64,000 nucleotides of DNA from Cerioporus squamosus. Taxonomy: Eukaryota > Basidiomycota > Agaricomycetes > Polyporales > Polyporaceae. Below the pieces are notes generated by a model. It ran no database searches. It was not told the origin of the DNA and saw only the letters and a list, made by a program, of their open reading frames with translations. This document shows positions 23,003 through 34,875 of this stretch, in pieces. Positions within the stretch are counted from its first letter, which is position 1, and each line of letters starts with the position of its first letter. The translations under genes and the position numbers were made by a program. The stretch is taken from NCBI GenBank assembly GCA_022592435.1, contig JABYQS010000002.1:186001-250000 (forward strand), given 5' to 3'.

Positions 23003-23593
23003 GTGCAGATGCACGTAAAGTGCAAGCTGAGTGCAAGTCGCGCGTAAAGCTGGCGTGCCACCCCAGGATACTGCGGAGATCGAAGTTGAATGCAGCGGGG
23101 CCCGAAACTTTGCGGTCGCCTGCAGTGAGCGGAGTCTGTACTGACGCTCCCCGCAAGTCTCCGCTCCTGTGGGACGCGGGGTGCGAGGACGTCGTCCGCA
23201 TCCTCGTCGTCCCCGCCCACACCTTCGCTGCTGATCCTCGCGCGACCGCCCCAGACTTCGCTCTGCCAACGTCGTACATCACTGTACTATCTCGCTGATC
23301 ATTCTTCTGCCCATCGCCACCACAAGAACGTGACGAAGTCGCTACAAAGCCCACTCGCCTCCAGTCCGCTCAGTAATCCGTCGACCCACCTCCCACATCT
23401 TCCTACGCGATCCTCAGACACGTCCTGGACCGTCTACTCGCGCATCCTACTCTTGTGACTGTGCAGCATATGTGGTCAGTGCGGTAGCCTTCAGTCCAGA
23501 TTATTCAGCGATTAGCATACACTGGTACGATCACCCCACGTTCTCCCCGTGTGCGTTATTAACTCTCTCTGCGGAATCTGTGCGAAACCAGCT
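23003..23593. promoter_or_regulatory. divergent promoter between coiled-coil gene and deubiquitinase
   Basis: A 591-bp gap between the two start codons with no coding signal. It should hold both promoters and 5' UTRs. No TATA box is obvious. Confidence 0.4.
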
Positions 23594-26500
23594 ATGGCGA
23601 GTCCTCACACACCATACCACCCCCAGCCGGGGCCTTCCTACTATCATCATCCACCACCACCTCCGCCGCCGCCGCACTACGCGTACACCCCGGCGCCTGC
23701 CCCGACCTCATACTACCCATATCATATGCCACCCATGAACGGACACACGCCCATGCACCAGCCGGCTTCTCCCAGAGTCTCTGGTGCAGGTCGTGGTCGG
23801 TACCCCCATCGAGGCGGCGCTCCTGCGTACCACTACCAGCCTATCCCTCACCAGCATCACATACCACCTCATGCGGTCCCTGTGCAGACCCCACCTCCAG
23901 GTTCTCCCGCAAGTCCTTTCCATCATCCTCAAAAGTACCCTCCACATCCGCAAGCCCATCAGGTCCCTTACGGATCTCCCTATCATCATCCCCAGCCCAA
24001 CGGTCCCTACCCTCACGCTTGGCCAGGTCAGGTTCCGTCGCCTCTGCCAAAACAGCTGTCCATGTTGCCTCCTATGGTTTCGGCTGAACCAGTACCTCAA
24101 GTGCAGCAACCATACCCTCCTCCTCATGCACAGCCTCCGCCCCCGCCTCCACCTGATATACCAGAGCATCCTCAGCCACCAGCATACCATGTCGTTCCCG
24201 ATGTTCCCCAGGTGGCTTCACCTGCGTTGAGTCAGTCAGCCTCACAGCAGGCGGTGCTCCCTCAGACGGAGTCTCCGCAAGTCGTACAAACGCAGGCAGC
24301 CTCGTCAGACCCCAGCGAGCGAGTTGTCGAGGCTCCGCAGTCTGAGCCTTCCAGAGAGCCCGAGCCTGCTTCACAGGAAGTTCAGGAGACTCGCGAAAAG
24401 GACCGGGTTACCGTCGCTGAACCGGATCCTGTTGCTGTCAGTCTCAGCAGGAGTCCTAGCCCAGCTGCGGAACCCACTCCTGCGATTGCTCTTCCATCAA
24501 CTTACGTGATATGGTCGCGTCGCCCCGGTCATCCCAGCCGCGCCCCTGGAGTCATCATCTCAACTCGTGCCTTCCCTCCCGACGAGGTGTTGCAGAAAGC
24601 CCTGGAGACGCGTACACCACCCGCTAGTCCTAGGATCCGAGCAGCAGTGCTGCAGGTGGCCCCCACTGTTGTCGATACACAGGAAGCTTCTTCAATCTTC
24701 GCAGCCCCGCTGTCTTCGTCTACTACTGAGACGACGCCAGCTGGTTCCGTCGTAGCAGACACGCCGGTTCCCGGTTCGCCGTACTCTTCCGCGACGTCCG
24801 TCTCTGCTGCAGTAGGCTCTCCTTCTACGAAGGTTTTGGTCTCGCCTCATGCCGACACGAAATCCGAGCTTCCCACTGCACCTGCAGCAGTCTCCGAAGC
24901 TACTGGGCCCTCCGCGTCTCACGTAGTGGCTGACCAGCCTCATGCAGCAGCAGCATCCACCTCTACTGCGCCAGCGGCTCCTGCGAAGCAAACTGGCCCC
25001 AAGCGATCGTGGGCCTCACTTCTGCAGCCATCCGACTCCAGCGCATCGTCCTCCAAGTCTCGCCTTCCCGTCTCGAACGTCGTAGGGTTCTCCATTCCCG
25101 CGACCGCCGGAGGATCCCCGTCTGCGACTGCCAGAGCATCGGTTGCATCTGCGAACCGCAATGAGCTGCTGCGCCTGCTCAACGAAGGCCCCTCAGGCTC
25201 CGCTGTGAACGTCGCAGCTGCGATGAAGATCCGCCCACGGGGCCTTATCAACACCGGCAATATGTGCTTCGCGAATGCGGTCCTGCAGATCCTCGTGTAC
25301 TGCCCGCCTTTCCATCGTTTCTTCTCGGAATTGCGGAAACACCTTGCTGGACCGGTCGTCGGCTCCCAGCGCGAGGGCACGAAGGCCACTCCGCTCGTCG
25401 ACGCGACCATCCAGTTCCTCAGGGAATTCGTTCCGGATCCCCCTGCCCCGAGCAATGACCCCAAGGCAAAGGGCAAGGAGCGGGAGGATGACGCGTTCGA
25501 TGAGCTGGAGAGTTTCATTCCGACGTACGTGTATGATGCGATGAAGGAAAAGAAGAGGTTTGCGAATATGATTGTGCGTCCCTATTCCGACTCTAGCCAT
25601 TTTGCTCCCCCTTCTGACCGTTCGTATGTAGGGCGGATACCAAGAGGATGCAGAGGAGTTCCTCGGGTTCTTCTTGGACACCCTTGAGGAGGAGCTCCTG
25701 TCGATCTCGCAGTCTTTGCAGCCCAAGGAACCTGCGCAATCTGCCGGGGAGGAACCCTCGCAAGAAGACGGCTGGCTCGAGGTCGGCAAGAAGAATAGGG
25801 CTGTTGCCACTAGGACGGTACGTCCGCCCTTGTCAATGAATTAACATACACAGGTTAACTAGATGGTCTTCTACATACAGGCAAAGTCCACCGACTCTCC
25901 CATCACGCGCATTTTCGGTGGCAAATTCCGCTCAGCACTGCGCGCCCCTCACCAGCGGGAGTCGGTCACGATCGAGGACTGGCGGTCACTGCAGCTAGAC
26001 ATCCAGCCGGAGGACGTCAAGACCCTGCGCGACGCCCTGCAGCACATATCACATCCGCAGACCGTGCAGGTCTCCATCCCCACACGGCCCGGCGTGATCC
26101 TCGATGCGACGCAGCAGGTCCTCATCGAGGCGCTCCCGCCTGTGCTGATCCTGCACATGAAGCGGTTCTTGTACGATATCAAGGTCGGCGATGTCGTGAA
26201 GGTCGGCAAGCAGGTGTCGTTCTCGCCAGAGCTGGATATTCCTCCAGGTGCATTCTGTCGCCTTTGCGTTCACACTGCTACAGTCACTAACCAAGACTCT
26301 TCAGAAATCATCTCGCCGGCAAAGAGGACTGCGCAGCCGGTCAAGTATCAACTGTTCGGAGGTAAGCTCCCCTGTCTGGCGATGTAGTGGCGTGGCCTGA
26401 CTCGGCGTCAACAGTCCTGTACCACCACGGCATGTCTGCCTCTGGAGGCCACTACACCCTGGACGTGCTGCACCCCAATCGCGAGCTCACGGAGCGTCCG

Positions 26501-26647
26501 CGGGCAGCGTGGATCCGGATAGACGACGAGCTCGTCTCGGACGTGCGCCCCGAGGACGTGTTTGGTGGGCAAGACCGCGAGGACCGGCAACCTTATCTGC
26601 TGTTCTACAAGAGAATGACCGCATGGGGTCCTGCACGGACAAACTAG
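23594..26647 (+). CDS. UBP3: ubiquitin carboxyl-terminal hydrolase, UBP3/USP10 type, 940 aa
   Basis: Exons 23594-25573, 25632-25817, 25881-26247, 26305-26361, 26415-26647; introns of 58, 63, 57 and 53 bp; 2823 nt. The first 540 residues are disordered: a His/Pro/Tyr-rich start with runs of Pro, an RG-rich patch, then a Ser/Ala/Pro tract. The USP catalytic domain follows: Cys box GLINTGNMCFANAVLQ with Cys558, QEDAEEFLGFFLD, the segment LPPVLILHMKRFLYD, and the His box YHHGMSASGGHY with His876; the later motif AWIRIDDE and LLFYKR close the domain. Architecture (long disordered N-terminus, then a C-terminal USP) and sequence match Ubp3/USP10, which deubiquitinates ribosomal and trafficking proteins. 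MASPHTPYH at 23594 is the first in-frame ATG. Confidence 0.9.
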
Positions 26648-26967
26648 TTAGTGAGCACATCGTCGGTACTTGTTGTTGCAGCATCTGTTATGTTACTGTG
26701 CCAGTACTAGTACTTCACGATTCATCTTGGATTCCCGGAAGCGCGTGCGTGTGCGTGGCAACCTAGCACGATTCTTGTAGTCTCAGGCCTGAGGCCTGGG
26801 GCTTCTCACCACATATCCTACCTAGCAAGGCTCAGCGCAGTAGACATCATAGATATAGATGTGCGCCAGGCAAGAGATGAGGAGGAGAATACATATATAG
26901 CTCAGAGTCCATTCCGAATGACAAACCATTGACAGCGAGAGTACTACTGAACATGCGAATAGGATAA
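26648..26967. other. convergent 3' region of UBP3 and PMT2
   Basis: No coding signal; a stretch with several TATATA motifs (26850-26980) probably lies in the PMT2 3' UTR. Confidence 0.45.
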
Positions 26968-29900
26968 TTACTCATTATATATGTTCCAGCTCTGCAAGAA
27001 AAGGTGAGGTGGTCAGTAATTAGTACTGCATGCAGAGGAGGCGGAGAGGTACGCACGGAGCGCCATTTTAGTCCCCAGTGGTCGTTGATGGGGCCGTCGA
27101 TGCCGAACGCGACACCTTTGAACCACCAGAAGGTGCCGAGGATGATGAACACGCAGGCGCCGAACACGATCTGCTTCGTGCGGTCCGAGAGGCGGCGAGA
27201 GGTGAAGACGAAGTGGTCGAGGAGGTGCGCGAGCATCAGGACGGAGAAGTAGAGGGTCGGGAGCTGCGGAGGCAAGTGTGAGACGCGGCACTACAGCGTG
27301 ATGGTGCGTTGGCAGAACTTACGTAGTGGTGTATATATGTTACACGACCCATGATCATGAACGGAGCTGAATAGCAAGGTGCCATAAGTATGAGATGGCT
27401 GCTGTTGATGTACAGGACTACTTACCAAAGTGCAGGACCCAGCCCACGCCGGCAACCTTGCAGACGTACAGGAAGTGCTCCCACTCCCCTACAATCGGGC
27501 TCCTGTCAGTACACTTCACCGTAGCTAGAAGCAACAACAAACACTCACTCGGCTCCATATCGACGTACTTCCTCTGTTGGCGCATGAGGTAAACACCAGC
27601 AGCGAGGGCAGCGAGGATCAAGCTGACGGTGCCGCCCCACCAGATGACGGGCGTGCCGATCAGGTAGTACTTGGTCTGCTGGTCGCCCCAGCCGCACATG
27701 CGGAGCCCTACGCGCAGGAACGGCCAGTCCAACGGCTTCGAAGCGAGGATGTCCTCCTTGTCGGGGTCGGGGACGAGCGCGTTGTTCGACGTGGCCATCG
27801 CGACGTTGAGGTGCCAGAAGTCACGCAGGAACGGCGACTTGTAGAACTTCGTGTCTCCAGCGGGCACTGTGCACAAAGATGACGAGGTCAGACATGGCGC
27901 ATACAGCCACTGCAGCATCCAGGGGGACAAGACTTACGGCGGTCGTTCCAGTGGCTCTCGACGTTCCAGTAGGTGTGGATGTCCTTGGGGTTGTTCTCCT
28001 TGTCGCAGCTGACCTCGATCTGCTTGAAACCCCACTGAGGGAGCACCGCGTTCGCCGCACGGAGGTAGCAGCCCGATGCCTGATGGCGGAAGCGCAGACG
28101 AGTCGTCAGCGAGTGAATCTTGTCGTACTTGTCCTTGCCGCCGCGATGGATGTCGTCCACGACCTCGACGACCCAGTAATCCTGGTAGTCGCCGATCGTC
28201 GCGTTGCCGTAGCACGAGACCTCGTTGTTCAGCTTGCTGATAGGTGCCGGGATCGGGTGCGAGTGGAGGTTGCGGGTGGTGGGAGCGTGCTGAAGACGGA
28301 TAGCGTCGCCGTCCTTGAGGAAGCGGAGGGGGCCGTTCGGGTCGTATGGCGCCTCATCCCAGCGGGGCATGATGTTCCACTCGTTGTTCTCATCCTTGTA
28401 GTGGTAGCAGGTCACCTGCTGCTGCTCGGAGCCGACAGGGTACGTCTGGACGTGGGAGTGCAGAAGACCTCCGCCCCAGCCCATGTTCTTGAGTGTGACC
28501 TTGGAGCCATATGCGATGTCTGGGAAAATCGGAAGATTAGCTCTGCTGTGGCCAAAACGGGATCACTGTTGCCACATACCGAGGGGGTTCTCGCTGAAGG
28601 TGTTGCCGACGAGGTTCGCTTGGAAGAGGGAGCTCATCTGAGCGTCACCGGGACCGGAGTGGTTGAGGACCAGGAAGTGCAGCTTGAAGGACGCCATGTA
28701 GACCAGGATCGGCAGCACGATGAGACACCCGACACGAGCCGCCCAATGCCTGGCTTGGTCACGCTGAGACAGATACGTCAGTTCGCAACGGCCTCCGCAG
28801 CGACTGTCAACGGTTGCACCTACCACGGACATCTTGAGGTCGCCGAACTTGTCCCAAAGGTCTTCGATCGTGTACGCCCCTACCAGGCACGTCACAAAGA
28901 ACCCAACCCATTTTACACTGCAAAGCATTTAGAGCAGAACACTGCGCATATACGTACTGGGCATACCTGCAGACGCATCCAATCGAATACCCGGTCAACC
29001 CAAGCCATAGCCACCAGTCGAAGGAGAAGGATCTGATTAGGGTTCGTGCATAGATGGGGAAACGTCAGTCATCCTGATGCCCTGTGCATGCAACGAAGCG
29101 AATATGGACGCACCGGTATTGCTGGTTGTGGAATTTGGTGAGACAGAAGACGGTAGTGAACGTGAAGAACAACAACATGGAGTCCAAAAGAATGAATCGG
29201 GATATGCACAACCACGCAACATCTTCAGCGCCGCGGGTCAGCATCAATACATGCGCGCATATAATCGAACTCAGAGCGCACTCACCACAAAGCACCATCA
29301 GCGCGACCAAGTGACACGCCATCCAGCTCATCCCCAGCTCCACCGCGGTATACCACCCGAGCGGCACGAGCGCGACGCCGAACGTCGCGAGCATGACGCG
29401 CATGGCGACATACGGGACGGTGTCGGGATAGGTGGACCCGCTCTCGAAGCCGAACGAGCCATCGTAGCCCGAGAGCAGGCCGACGAGGCCGACGAGCATC
29501 TTCCCGAGCGGGGGGTGGACGTCGAAGTAGAACTCGCGCTTGAGGTAGTGCGAGCCGAACTTGCCAAAATGCGCCTCGTCCCAGACGACGACGCCGGCCT
29601 TGCCGATCTTGTGGAAGCGCGTCCAGCACGAGAGCAGGGTGTAGATGATGGGTGGGATGTGCTCGAGGTTCTGCATGAAGAACTCGCGCTAACACCACCG
29701 ATACCGCGAGCATATGAGGTCAGGGAGTGCATACAGCAGAGTATATGCGACGTACCACAGTGGTAGGGGGCGGCGGGGGCGGTCTGCGCGGACGTCCGCT
29801 GCTAATTGGGCCCTTGGAGGCCTTCATTTTGGAGTAGACGTCCTTGCCCTCGTCGTCGAACGCGTCGTAGTCGAGCCCCTTCTCCGCGACGGGGTCCGCA

Positions 29901-30127
29901 TAGGCCCCGTTGCCTCCAGGGCCGCGGGTGACCCGGCGGCGAGCCTTCTCTTCAGACATGTAGTGCAACGGCAGCTGCTCCTCGCGCGGGGCGGCGTGTG
30001 CTGGCGGGTGCTGGGCCCAGTAGGTGTTGTGTGAGGGATGGGGGATTTGTTCGAAGTCGGAGTCCGAGCGTTCTCCGTCTTCGTATGGCGGTCCGAGATC
30101 AAGAGCAACCTGTCCGGACGGCCTCAT
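26968..30127 (-). CDS. PMT2: dolichyl-phosphate-mannose-protein mannosyltransferase, PMT2 family, 821 aa
   Basis: Twelve exons (minus): 30127-29756, 29688-29286, 29222-29114, 29032-28967, 28917-28824, 28763-28580, 28519-27938, 27866-27549, 27488-27426, 27366-27323, 27263-27057, 26991-26968; 2466 nt. It transfers mannose from dolichyl phosphate to Ser/Thr of proteins in the ER. Seen: a cytosolic N-terminus of about 120 residues, the luminal catalytic acidic pair in VWDEAHFGKFGSHY, FYFDVHPPLGKMLVGL, multiple hydrophobic helices, a central luminal block of MIR repeats (about residues 410-600, GSKVTLKNMG..., DGDAIRLQH..., SLTTRLRFRHQ...), C-terminal helices and RVTYIHHYLPTLYF. HYLKREFYF favours PMT2 over PMT1 or PMT4. 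The last exon is 24 nt. Confidence 0.92.
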
Positions 30128-30595
30128 CAGCTAAGCTGGCGAGCTGTAAGGGAGGTGGCTTGAGGGTACAGCAGCGGGACAGCGCGGGCGTCTATGTGCC
30201 TACGCGCATCATAATCTCCTCAGTACTGCCTCCGCAGCATCCTGACGTGGCGAGCGCAGCAGCAGATCGTTGCAAAAATGTTGGACGCAAATTAGCACGT
30301 TCAGATCTTTCGTCAAGATCGACCTCGTCGCGGCGAGCAACCCTGCGACGGGCTCGAGCCTCGCGATGTCTTGAAGGAGTCGTTATCTCAAGAACGCAAC
30401 CCGGCGCTCATCTAATCTGTTGGAGAAGAAGCCAAAGCGGGGGCTATTGAGGCGGGGGTCTGAAACGAGAAGGATGGCGAAGACGGAGAGATAGTATATA
30501 CTTTTGAGATGCTACAGAATACAAGCGATGCAAATCAGACCAGACAATGAGGGAAACAAGAGCAAGAGAGCAAGCGCACAGCAGACGCGGAAGGA
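30128..30595. other. PMT2 upstream / NOP1 downstream region
   Basis: Both flanking genes are on the minus strand. About 470 bp with no coding signal; should hold the PMT2 promoter and the NOP1 3' UTR. Confidence 0.45.
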
Positions 30596-31847
30596 CTACT
30601 CCTTCTGCCCGTACCGTAGGTATTTGCCTAGCAAATAGGTTAGACAAGCCTGCAAAGAAACTCCCAAGCACGGAAGATGGCGCACCTGTTACCATTGCGT
30701 GGTCACGCTCATACGGCTCCAAGGTAACCTGCTCGATGGGCTTGACCTTGTTCGCCCTGAGGAAGTCGACCTCCTTCGCGAACACGGCCTCTGGAGGCGC
30801 AGTGGAGTCGATACAGCTCGCCTTGATGGAGATGACAACGTGACCCTCGTTTTTGAGGAAGTACTCTGCGTTGAGCAGCACGATACGGGCCTGATCAGGC
30901 TGGGCGACGTCCGCAAAGATAACGTCGACCGTCGACAGGAGCATCCGGTAGCGTTGGGGTGCACGGGCATCTTCGATGATGGCTACGGGGGTGTGTCAGA
31001 CGTAAAAGTACGAGACAAAACAACAGAGACATACGAATGACGTTGGTACGCTTCTTCGCCATACCAATCAGATCACGACCTGACCGAAGAGAGAACTCAA
31101 CGGCGTAGACGACACCCTCCTGCAAAACATGATGAGATGCCGCTATGGGACGGCAGAACTCGACACTCACCGGTCCAACAATGTCAGCGACATGGGAAAC
31201 ACTGGTACCGCTGGCGGCACCAAGGTAGAGAACCTTCTTGCCAGGCTCGATAAAGAGGCTGTCGAGACCGCCAAGGACACCTGCCGCGAGTTTGCTCCGG
31301 AAGGGATTCCACACACGGTACTCGACCTTGGTCCCGTCGACACCTCCGTCGATGGATATCCGCTTCTCGCCGTAGACAGCCTCGCCGGGAACCAAGTTTT
31401 TCGTGACCAACAAGCTCTCCTTGCCCTCCGCGATGAAGACACCGGGGTGCCTGTGGGGCTTGAGGATCACGTTCGAGCCTCCACCTCTTCCGCCGCCGCG
31501 ACCGCCCCTCCCTCCACGGCCTGCACCGCGGGGGCCGCCGCGACCAGGTGCGCCGCGCTTCCCAACACCTCCGCGTCCACCTCCGCCGCCTGTGAACGAC
31601 AGTCAAGAACATCACTGCAACTGTGCATAGCAAAAACATACCACGACCGCCAAATCCTCCCCCACGTCCAGGCGGGCCTCCCCGTCCCCTAGGAGCACCT
31701 CCCCTTGAACCCCCGCGGCCTCCTCCTCCTCGTCCGCCGCCGAATCCGCCGCGTCCACCTGAAGCACCTAGAAAAGAGCAGGGCAGATGCGTTGTGAGCC
31801 AATATCGCAGCCATAATCAAGGATAATTCATGCGTACCGAAGGCCAT
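30596..31847 (-). CDS. NOP1: fibrillarin, rRNA 2'-O-methyltransferase of box C/D snoRNPs
   Basis: Exons (minus): 31847-31838, 31767-31642, 31589-31171, 31119-31035, 30982-30686, 30627-30596; 969 nt, 322 aa, the usual length. The first exon has only 10 nt. The N-terminus is a Gly/Arg-rich (GAR) domain of about 80 residues, then the conserved core: [31 protein letters not shown], the SAM site [42 protein letters not shown] and [12 protein letters not shown], ending in [15 protein letters not shown] and KYLRYGQKE. Fibrillarin methylates pre-rRNA in the nucleolus. Five introns of 51-70 bp. Divergent from the MFS transporter. Confidence 0.95.
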
Positions 31848-32442
31848 GGTCTGTTTGCTTGTGAAGAGTGGGCCGAGTGACGGTGAGGTACGTGTGAGGA
31901 ACTGTAACTCGCGGCAAGTGCAGCAGGACCGAAAAATTGGAAGGCGCCCGAGTCTCTGCAGTCCATGAGCGCTAACTGTGCACTCCCACGTGGCTCTCAA
32001 CGTTGATCGGACTTCGGGCCAATGAAAACGCGGCCTTGGCGCTTCTTGCCGTGAGCGTCCTCGAGCTACCGTCGACCGGCGGTGGGTCGAACTTAGTGTC
32101 TCACTCTAGCTCCCCGAGTCACGAGCAGCGCTGGCTTGAAGGCTCTGACCAATGCACTGAGAAGTCCGACTTGTGCTTCTGTTTCAATCTGACGCTGCTA
32201 GTGCAGTCGGGGCACGAATATGGCGTGATAACGGGGGAGGACGACCTGCAGGATTCACTGCACATCACACGGCTAGATGACTCAGCGACGCGGTCCATCC
32301 GGGAATATACACATACTTAAGCAGCCCCATGCCCTCTTCAGTCTTCCTCTCCCCTCCCTTGCCCCTCCTAGGGCCTTTTTGGAGCCGTCTGCCTCACCCA
32401 GCTCACCGCTAGGCAACGCGTTCGCGAAGTCACGAACCCACG
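31848..32442. promoter_or_regulatory. divergent promoter between NOP1 and MFS transporter
   Basis: A 595-bp gap without a coding frame. A TATA-like AATATACACATACTT is at about 32303-32317, 125-140 bp upstream of the transporter ATG; a pyrimidine-rich tract (32335-32380) follows. Confidence 0.45.
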
Positions 32443-34367
32443 ATGGAGCAACAGGAGACCGTTCAGCACTCTTCCGCGTCGTCCACACGCACCATCTCGC
32501 GCCCGCAGATTGACGACATTAACGAGAAGGAGAAGAAGTCCTTCGACGAGGAGAAGCAGCAGTCGAAGCTCGCGCCTGACCTTGCGACTGCGGTCGAGGC
32601 GATTGAAGGCGCCGAGGATCAGCATGGCAAACACCCTGATGGAGGACTGAAGGCATGGTCGGTCGTCATTGGAGTGAGTGCGACGCCGGTGTTCCGCAAG
32701 CATCGTTCGTTGACCGAGTTTGCAGTGTGCTACCGGGGCATGTGCAACCTTTGGTCTTGTGAATGCATGGGGTGTGAGTGTTCATCGAGTATATACGCAT
32801 AGTCGCGTTCCAACGCAGCCCACCAGGTTTTCCAAACATACTACACCGAGAACCTGCTCAAGGGCACCTCCCCCTCCACGATGTCAGTCGTTCGTTCTCA
32901 TGACGTCAACCGTGGAAGCTGACCCCGAGTTGCAGTGCATGGATCGGATCTGTTCAGGCAAGCCTCGCAATACCCACAAGCAGTGCGAATATACTCATCG
33001 GAAGTATTAGTATGCGCTCATATTCATTCCGGGTATTGTCGTGGGGCGCATCTTCGACATGGGCTACACCAAGATTCCTCTTAGTGCGGCGGGCGCGGTC
33101 CTCATCGCTGCCACCTTCCTGACTGCTCAATGCACGGAGTACTGGCAGTTCCTCCTCTGTCAGGGCATCGCTCTAGGCGTGAGTGACGCGACGCCATCTA
33201 AGCCTGATTGCGGCTGACTTTGTTACCAGCTCGCAGCGGGGACGATCTTCGGAATTATCATGGGCTGCCCCGCACACTGGTTTAAGCACAGGCTCGGTAT
33301 GGCGCTCGGCATCATGGCCCTGGGCTCCAGTTGTGGTGGCACGGTCTTCCCAATTATCATTCGGAACCTCATCAACGCAGTGGGGTACGTGCTACGTCTA
33401 TCATGTGCGTACATGCATTCGCCGACGATATCTCAGCTTCCCGTGGACTATGCGCATCATGGGCTTCATCGAGATTGTCCTCGTCCTGGCAATGGTCGCT
33501 GTATGTATCTAACGCTTGGCACACCTTTTCTATTGAGAGCTGATATCCTGATGCAGACCGTAGAACGGCGCCTTCCACCGAAGCGCCACACTGGGCCGTT
33601 CATTAGCTTCGAGCCGTTCAAGTCCACGCCATTCACGCTGTACAGTCTATCGAGTTTCTTATGCTTCCTAGGCATGTACACTGTGAGTCCCGCCCTTCAC
33701 CGGTGCTCTGCACCTCTGCTGACCGCTTCTTCGAACCAGTGCTTGACATATCTCGAAGTGAGCGCCGTGTCCGAAGGCATCTCGGACAACTTCGCGTTCT
33801 ACCTGCTCGCCATCGCGAACGGCTGCTCGGCCATCGGCCGGGTCGTCGGAGGCTACTTCGCTGACCGCACGGGCCCGCTCAACATCATGACTCCAGCAAC
33901 GGTCATCGCTGCCGTCATGACCTACATATGGCCTTTCGCGACGAGCATCGGAGGAAACATCGGCGTTGCAGTCGTCTATGGGTGCGTGGTTCTCACACTC
34001 TGCAAGGACGACCAGTCGAGATTGACGTGTACGTTGTGCGCAGTGCCTCTTCCGGCGTGTACGTCTCCCTCCTCGCAGCGCCAATCGTGCGCATGGGCAA
34101 GACACACGACGTCGGCGTCCGCGTCGGGATGAGCATGACGCTCATCGCGCTCGGTGCCGTCGCGGGACCGCCCATCTCCGGTGCCATCAACGACGCCACT
34201 GGCGGGTTCAAGTTCGTCGGCGTATATGCAGGTATGCAAGACTTCCGCTCCGATGCGCATATATGCCCGTGCTGAGCGTTCCAACAGGATCCGCCGTCAT
34301 GGTCGCCTGTGCGTTCATGATCGCCACGCGCATCTCCCTCCTTGGGGGACTCTGGGGGAAGATATGA
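32443..34367 (+). CDS. MFS transporter, monocarboxylate (MCT/SLC16-like) type, 459 aa
   Basis: Eleven exons: 32443-32673, 32726-32773, 32827-32882, 32936-32957, 33011-33178, 33230-33384, 33437-33500, 33557-33682, 33740-33981, 34044-34231, 34288-34367; 1380 nt. A charged cytosolic N-terminus of about 65 residues (many E and K) is followed by about 12 hydrophobic segments. Family signs: DGGLKAWSVVIG entering helix 1, FGLVNAWGVFQTYY, the motif-A-like loop VVGRIFDMGY, GCPAHWFKHRLGMALGI, and in the second half GRVVGGYFADRTGPLN. This is the MCT-like group of fungal plasma-membrane carriers, often for carboxylates or related acids; substrate unknown. Exon 4 has 22 nt, and the intron 32958-33010 has a GC donor (CAG then GCAAGC), forced by the helix sequence WIGSVQ joining YALIFIPG. 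Confidence 0.88.
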
Positions 34368-34875
34368 ATGCGCGAGCTTGGTCATTATATCAAGGGAGGC
34401 CACGCAAGCCATACCTGCCCCGCAAGCACAGGCTCCTTGCCAGCTGCGCGACCTGCGCCAGCTGCACGATGAGAGACGTCGAAAATACGGACATCGACAT
34501 GATTCACGACTTACTCATTGCTACTATCGCCTTAGAGGTATCATACGAGACTTGTAATGGTTTATCGCGTGATTGGTGGCCATCGGGGTCGCTTCGTTCG
34601 TGCCCGAATGACGATGGAGGGTCTTGCGGCATCGCGGTCGCCGTCAATGCCAGATCATGCAAATACAGTGGGCAGTGTCTTGCAGTCGCAACCCCTCTTG
34701 TTCGAGAGACACGTCGGTATACCGACTTGATTGAGCGTGCATGGCCCTCGGTCATTCTGAGTTAACCACGCCGCCGAACTTTCCCACGACCCCACTGCTC
34801 GTTCTTTCCTTCATTCAAATTTGGTCGCGCCAGGCCGTCGTCTCCTTTTCGAAGTGCACCACCTCAACCACCGCT
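34368..34875. other. intergenic, no gene seen
   Basis: No supported coding sequence; between the transporter and the CK1-like relic, both on the plus strand. Confidence 0.45.

Noticed and set aside
27879..29036. A 385-codon plus-strand frame antisense to PMT2
   Set aside because: It is the mirror of conserved PMT2 exons, runs through their introns, and its Val/Asp/Arg composition is that of a reverse-complement shadow.
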